8,654 bases of DNA, from positions 1 through 8,654 of the forward strand of contig QHTW01000188.1 in assembly GCA_003220955.1 (NCBI GenBank), given 5' to 3'. Source of the DNA: Gemmatimonadota bacterium. GTDB lineage: Bacteria; Gemmatimonadota; Gemmatimonadetes; Gemmatimonadales; GWC2-71-9. The notes beneath the pieces are model-generated. The model saw only the letters and a list, made by a program, of their open reading frames with translations. It searched no databases and was not told the origin of the DNA. Below are positions 6,912-8,654 of the stretch, piece after piece. The translations under genes were made by a program, and so were the position numbers. Each line of letters starts with the position of its first letter. Position 1 is the stretch's first letter.

Positions 6912-7799
6912 GTGCTGCCCGCTGAAGCCCACTGCACCTATCGCGCGCCGATCAACGTCGAGACTCGACGGCGCCTGACGCTCGCGCTGGCCATCACCGC
7001 CGTCGTTATGCTGGTCGAGCTGATCGGCGGGTGGCTGGCCGGCTCGCTCGCGCTGCTCGCCGACGCCGCGCATATGCTGGCCGACGTCGCGGCGCTCGGG
7101 CTCGCGCTGGTCGCGGCGTGGATCGCGCAACGACCGGCGACGCCGGAGCGCTCGTTCGGGTTTCTGCGCCTGGAGATTCTGGCGGCGCTGATCAACGGCG
7201 CGGTGCTGTTCGCGATCGCGATCGGGATCGGCATCGAGGCGTGGCATCGCCTGGGCGCCCCGCATCTCGTCAATGGTCCCTTGCTCCTCGGCGTCGCCGC
7301 CGTGAGCTTCGTCGCGAACCTCGGCGCCGCCGTCGTGCTGCACCGCGGGCACCAACACTCACTCAATCAGAAGGGCGCGTACCTGCACGTGCTCGGCGAT
7401 CTGTTGGGTTCGCTGGGCGCCCTCGTCGCCGGTGTACTCGTGCTGGCGTTCGGGTGGGTCCTGGCTGATCCCCTCATCTCCGTGCTCATCGGCACGCTGG
7501 TCCTCGTCAGCGCGTGGCGGCTGGTAAAGGAAAGCACTGACGTTTTGCTCGAGGCGACCCCACGCCACATCGCGCTGGCGGACGTGCACGACCGCATTGC
7601 GTCCGTGCCCGGCGTGGAGTCGGTCCACGACCTGCATCTGTGGACGGTGACGAGCGGGGTGGTCGCGATGAGCGGCCACCTGGTGGTGAAGAATCCAACC
7701 GATAATCAGCCCGTGCTGGAGACGGTGCAGAATCGGATGCGGGCGATGGGGATTGCGCATGTCACCGTGCAGGTAGAGCGAGAGCCGATCTGCGACTGA
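6912..7799 (+). CDS. Cation diffusion facilitator, CzcD/ZitB-type (probable Zn2+ exporter)
   Basis: An inner-membrane metal/proton antiporter expected to export Zn2+, possibly Co2+ or Cd2+, from the cytoplasm. The 295-residue length is normal for the family. Six membrane segments lie near 23-43, 45-72, 88-110, 121-143, 157-180 and 182-203. The two metal-site motifs are present: DAAHMLAD (H54, D58) in segment 2 and HVLGD (H159, D163) in segment 5; HxxxD at both positions is the pattern of zinc-type CDF proteins rather than the DxxxD of Mn/Fe types. FGFLRLEILAALING (82-96) is typical of the CzcD/ZitB subgroup. The loop between segments 4 and 5 is short, with three histidines (HRGHQH, 144-149). 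The cytoplasmic regulatory domain (about 210-292) carries VHDLHLWTVTSG and ends near a Cys (C294). GTG 6912 is chosen for the GAGGA site 7 bases upstream. The divergent CNNM-type neighbour suggests a shared role in metal balance. No symbol is given because CzcD and ZitB cannot be separated here. Confidence 0.95.
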   Translation: MLPAEAHCTYRAPINVETRRRLTLALAITAVVMLVELIGGWLAGSLALLADAAHMLADVAALGLALVAAWIAQRPATPERSFGFLRLEILAALINGAVLFAIAIGIGIEAWHRLGAPHLVNGPLLLGVAAVSFVANLGAAVVLHRGHQHSLNQKGAYLHVLGDLLGSLGALVAGVLVLAFGWVLADPLISVLIGTLVLVSAWRLVKESTDVLLEATPRHIALADVHDRIASVPGVESVHDLHLWTVTSGVVAMSGHLVVKNPTDNQPVLETVQNRMRAMGIAHVTVQVEREPICD

Positions 7800-7808
7800 C
7801 CGAATCCC

Positions 7809-7837
7809 TTGTTCCCAACCGTTACTCCATTTATACT
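7809..7837 (+). promoter_or_regulatory. Candidate sigma70-type promoter for typA
   Basis: TATACT (7832-7837) is a 5/6 match to the -10 consensus and TTGTTC (7809-7814) a 3/6 match to -35, separated by exactly 17 bp. The start point would fall near 7844, leaving a leader of about 24 bases. An AGGGGA ribosome site (7851-7856) lies about 11 bases before GTG 7868, rather far but the only candidate. This suggests typA is transcribed separately from the CDF gene ending at 7799. Confidence 0.55.
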
Positions 7838-7867
7838 GCGCCCCTCTTCAAGGGGAACCGTAAGCTC

Positions 7868-8654
7868 GTGAAGATTCGCAACATCGCCATCATCGCCCAC
7901 GTCGACCACGGGAAGACCACGCTGGTCGACCAGATGCTCCGCCAGGCAGGGGTGTTCCGTGCCAATCAGCAGGTGGCGGAGCGCGTGATGGATTCCAACC
8001 CGCTCGAGCGTGAGCGCGGGATTACGATCCTGGCGAAGAACACTTCGGTTCGGTGGGGCGACACCAAGATCAACATCGTCGATACGCCCGGGCACGCCGA
8101 TTTCGGTGGTGAGGTCGAGCGCATTCTCCGCATGGTCGACGGCTTCCTGTTGCTGGTGGATGCCGCCGAGGGTCCCATGCCGCAGACGCGGTTCGTCGCC
8201 GGCAAGGCGCTGGCGCTGGGGCTCAAGCCGATCGTGCTGGTCAACAAGATCGACCGGTCTGACGCCGAGCCGCTGCGGGTGCACGACGAGGTGCTGGAGC
8301 TGCTGATGGACCTCGATGCGTCGCCCGAGCAGTTCAACTGCCCTTTCCTTTATACATCGAGCCGGGCGGGGACCGCGACGCTGGACCTGGCAAAAGAAGG
8401 AAAGGACCTGAACCCGCTTTTCGAGACCATCCTCGGCACGATTCCGCCCCCCAAGGCGAATCCCGCTGGACCGTTCCAGATGTTGATCTCGACGCTCGAT
8501 TATTCGTCCTACCTGGGACGGATCGGGATCGGTCGAATCGAGCGTGGACAGGTGCACGTCGGTGACACGGTCGCGTTACTGCCGATCGGCGAGCCGGGTC
8601 CTGTGGGCGATGGGGCGTTCGAGCAGGCCAAGATCGTGAAGCTGTTCGCCTTCG
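7868..8654 (+). CDS. typA: Translational GTPase TypA/BipA, N-terminal part (3' end outside window)
   Basis: TypA (BipA) is a ribosome-binding GTPase related to EF-G and LepA, involved in ribosome assembly and growth under stress such as cold. The frame opens at GTG 7868 with the family's usual first residues (KIRNIAIIAHVDHGKTTL) and stays open to the window edge, 262 codons of about 600. G-domain motifs are in order: G1 AHVDHGKTT (10-18), G2 ERERGITI (47-54), G3 DTPGH (72-76), G4 NKID (126-129), and G5 as TSSRAG (163-168). TypA-specific stretches include VMDSNPLERERG, HADFGGEVERIL and EGPMPQTRFV, which separate it from LepA and EF-G. Domain II begins near 201 with DYSSYLGRIGIGRI. No other start is available nearby and the leading motif fixes this one. 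It has its own likely promoter. Confidence 0.97.
   Translation, partial: MKIRNIAIIAHVDHGKTTLVDQMLRQAGVFRANQQVAERVMDSNPLERERGITILAKNTSVRWGDTKINIVDTPGHADFGGEVERILRMVDGFLLLVDAAEGPMPQTRFVAGKALALGLKPIVLVNKIDRSDAEPLRVHDEVLELLMDLDASPEQFNCPFLYTSSRAGTATLDLAKEGKDLNPLFETILGTIPPPKANPAGPFQMLISTLDYSSYLGRIGIGRIERGQVHVGDTVALLPIGEPGPVGDGAFEQAKIVKLFAF

Noticed and set aside
6258..7358. A 366-codon minus-strand frame spanning the divergent promoter
   Set aside because: It crosses from the CNNM-type gene into the antisense of the CDF gene; its second half is just the wrong frame of the CNNM-type gene.
7841..7855. Hairpin CCCCT-CTTCA-AGGGG that could hide the typA ribosome site or end the CDF transcript
   Set aside because: The stem is only 5 bp with no U-tract, and the predicted typA start point lies inside it, so the full hairpin would not be in the typA leader.
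1..8654. A novel defence, mobile or biosynthetic system
   Set aside because: Every stretch is explained by known housekeeping or transport families with short gaps; there are no integrases, repeats arrays, toxins or unknown genes.

Overview
The window is about 8.7 kb of GC-rich bacterial DNA, densely coded, with six genes visible and no RNA genes, mobile elements, CRISPR arrays or long non-coding stretches. A periplasmic SurA-type chaperone and a predicted lipoprotein point to an organism with an outer membrane. The GC content and the pairing of a lipoprotein prolyl isomerase with SurA behind mfd would fit Gemmatimonadota or a similar phylum, but that placement is a guess from style and gene order and was not tested.

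Left part (1-5537, plus strand): a tightly packed, probably co-transcribed row. It holds the 3' part of mfd (transcription-repair coupling factor), then a parvulin-type prolyl isomerase lipoprotein gene broken by two reading-frame lesions, then a surA-like chaperone gene (4-bp ATGA overlap), then pdxA (2-bp gap). The surA-pdxA adjacency is the same as in the Escherichia coli lptD-surA-pdxA-rsmA operon. The two isomerase genes would serve outer-membrane protein folding, pdxA makes vitamin B6, and mfd links DNA repair to transcription.

Middle part (5534-7799): a divergent pair of membrane transport genes. On the minus strand is a CNNM/CorC-type protein (DUF21, CBS pair, CorC_HlyC domain) whose stop codon shares a CTAG with the pdxA stop. 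On the plus strand is a cation diffusion facilitator of the CzcD/ZitB type. Only 37 bp separate their start codons, and this gap carries a perfect 13-bp palindrome that can be read as overlapping -10 elements for both directions. Both genes could act on divalent metal levels.

Right end (7800-8654): a 68-bp gap with a plausible sigma70-type promoter, then the 5' part of typA/bipA, a translational GTPase that runs off the window.

Most of the window is ordinary housekeeping sequence and I found no evidence of an undescribed system. The points worth a second look are the double lesion in the lipoprotein isomerase gene, a PdxA lacking a normally conserved substrate-contact histidine, and the palindromic divergent promoter with an apparently leaderless GTG start.
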